Shown here: piece after piece, positions 63,749-64,000 of the stretch | Numbering within the stretch: position 1 is the first letter of the stretch | Layout of the letters: each line of letters starts with the position of its first letter | NCBI RefSeq assembly: GCF_007858435.1 | Contig: NZ_VIGW01000007.1 | Location: 62,001-126,000 of the forward strand | Length of the DNA: 64,000 nucleotides | Direction: 5' to 3' | DNA from: Tsukamurella asaccharolytica | GTDB lineage: Bacteria > Actinomycetota > Actinomycetes > Mycobacteriales > Mycobacteriaceae | Program-made: the position numbers and the translations under genes | Notes under the pieces: model-generated | Databases searched by the model: none | What the model was told of the DNA's origin: nothing | Seen by the model: the letters and a program-made list of their open reading frames with translations, nothing else

Positions 63749-64000
63749 TCAGTGGCGGCGCAGCGCCGTCACCAGGCCCCCGTCCCCGGGGATCATGGTG
63801 ACGTTGCGGTGCCGCGGCTGCTCCGCGGGAGCGTCGGTCAGCGCGAGATCGACGCGCAGCAGGATCTGCGTCACCACCGCGCGCAGCTCCGCCATCGCCA
63901 GCCCCGCGCCGAGGCAGCGGCGGGTGCCACCCCCGAAGGGCATCAGCTTCTGCGGCGAGGGCTTGACGCCGAGGAAGCGCTCGGGATCGAAGGCGTACGG
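63749..64000 (-). CDS. cytochrome P450, C-terminal part (continues past window)
   Basis: About 83 residues of a P450 are visible: FDPERFLGVKPSPQ (start of the meander), then the haem-binding loop FGGGTRRCLGAGLA with the ligand Cys. The gene begins beyond the right end. It is convergent with the monooxygenase gene, two bases apart, and need not belong to that pathway. Confidence 0.9.
   Translation of the reverse strand, partial: PYAFDPERFLGVKPSPQKLMPFGGGTRRCLGAGLAMAELRAVVTQILLRVDLALTDAPAEQPRHRNVTMIPGDGGLVTALRRH

Noticed and set aside
1-64000. CRISPR arrays, insertion sequences, prophage genes, integrase/att sites
   Set aside because: No regularly spaced repeats, transposase or phage genes were seen; both tRNA genes are without duplicated 3' ends or adjacent integrase.

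Overview
The window is chromosomal DNA of a high-GC actinobacterium. Gene content and order point to the mycolic-acid group (Mycobacteriales, for example a Tsukamurella- or Gordonia-like organism). Two blocks follow the gene order known from Mycobacterium: mutM-rnc-DUF177-sepIVA next to coaD-rsmD, and proB-obg-rpmA-rplU-rne-ndk-DUF4233-folC-valS ... clpX-clpP2-clpP1-tig. The genus is an inference from synteny and protein types; no rRNA is present to settle it. There are no phage, IS, integron or CRISPR features. Only two tRNA genes (Pro-UGG, Gly-UCC) were seen.

Layout. 1-1.35 kb: two ABC permease genes, the first cut by the window edge. 1.4-5.7 kb (minus): DNA repair, RNA processing and cell division genes, then coaD-rsmD. 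5.7-11.7 kb: MHS-type transporter, Tat-exported PhoD lipoprotein, flavin monooxygenase, VOC protein, ribokinase. 11.8-14.2 kb: ectABC for ectoine (no ectD in the window), with a perfect CRP/GlxR-type site and a promoter that would give a leaderless ectA message. 14.2-21 kb: PEP-mutase family lyase, SIMPL protein, MFS, CorA, Sir2, a fragment of a glycoside hydrolase 3 gene, an AurF-type diiron protein and an SRPBCC protein. 21-37.3 kb (minus): the large housekeeping block, with hairpin terminators between its transcription units and a structured rne leader.

37.4-44.8 kb: SpeG-like acetyltransferase, YoaK protein, second MHS transporter, a candidate small RNA between convergent genes, GNAT protein, tRNA-Pro, hsp20 behind a CIRCE element, and a divergent benE/XRE-cupin pair with an array of GTTC/GAAC half-sites. 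44.9-51 kb: a BtuFCD/FecBCD-like metal-chelate ABC importer and an SsuABC-like sulfonate importer with a peptidase-E-like gene between them. 51-55 kb: phosphodiesterase, acyltransferase 3, proline-rich multi-pass membrane protein, tRNA-Gly.

55.6-64 kb is the most coherent accessory region. An enoyl-CoA hydratase gene is followed by a KsdD-like flavoprotein gene whose -10 box lies inside a sequence matching the published KstR operator. Next comes a locus made of an XRE-cupin regulator, a ureohydrolase, an APC permease, a DavA-like omega-amidase and a DavB-like flavin amino-acid 2-monooxygenase. Together these encode what is needed for the arginine oxygenase route (arginine to 4-guanidinobutyramide to 4-guanidinobutyrate to GABA plus urea), with its own promoter and a perfect operator palindrome. 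The window ends inside a cytochrome P450 gene.
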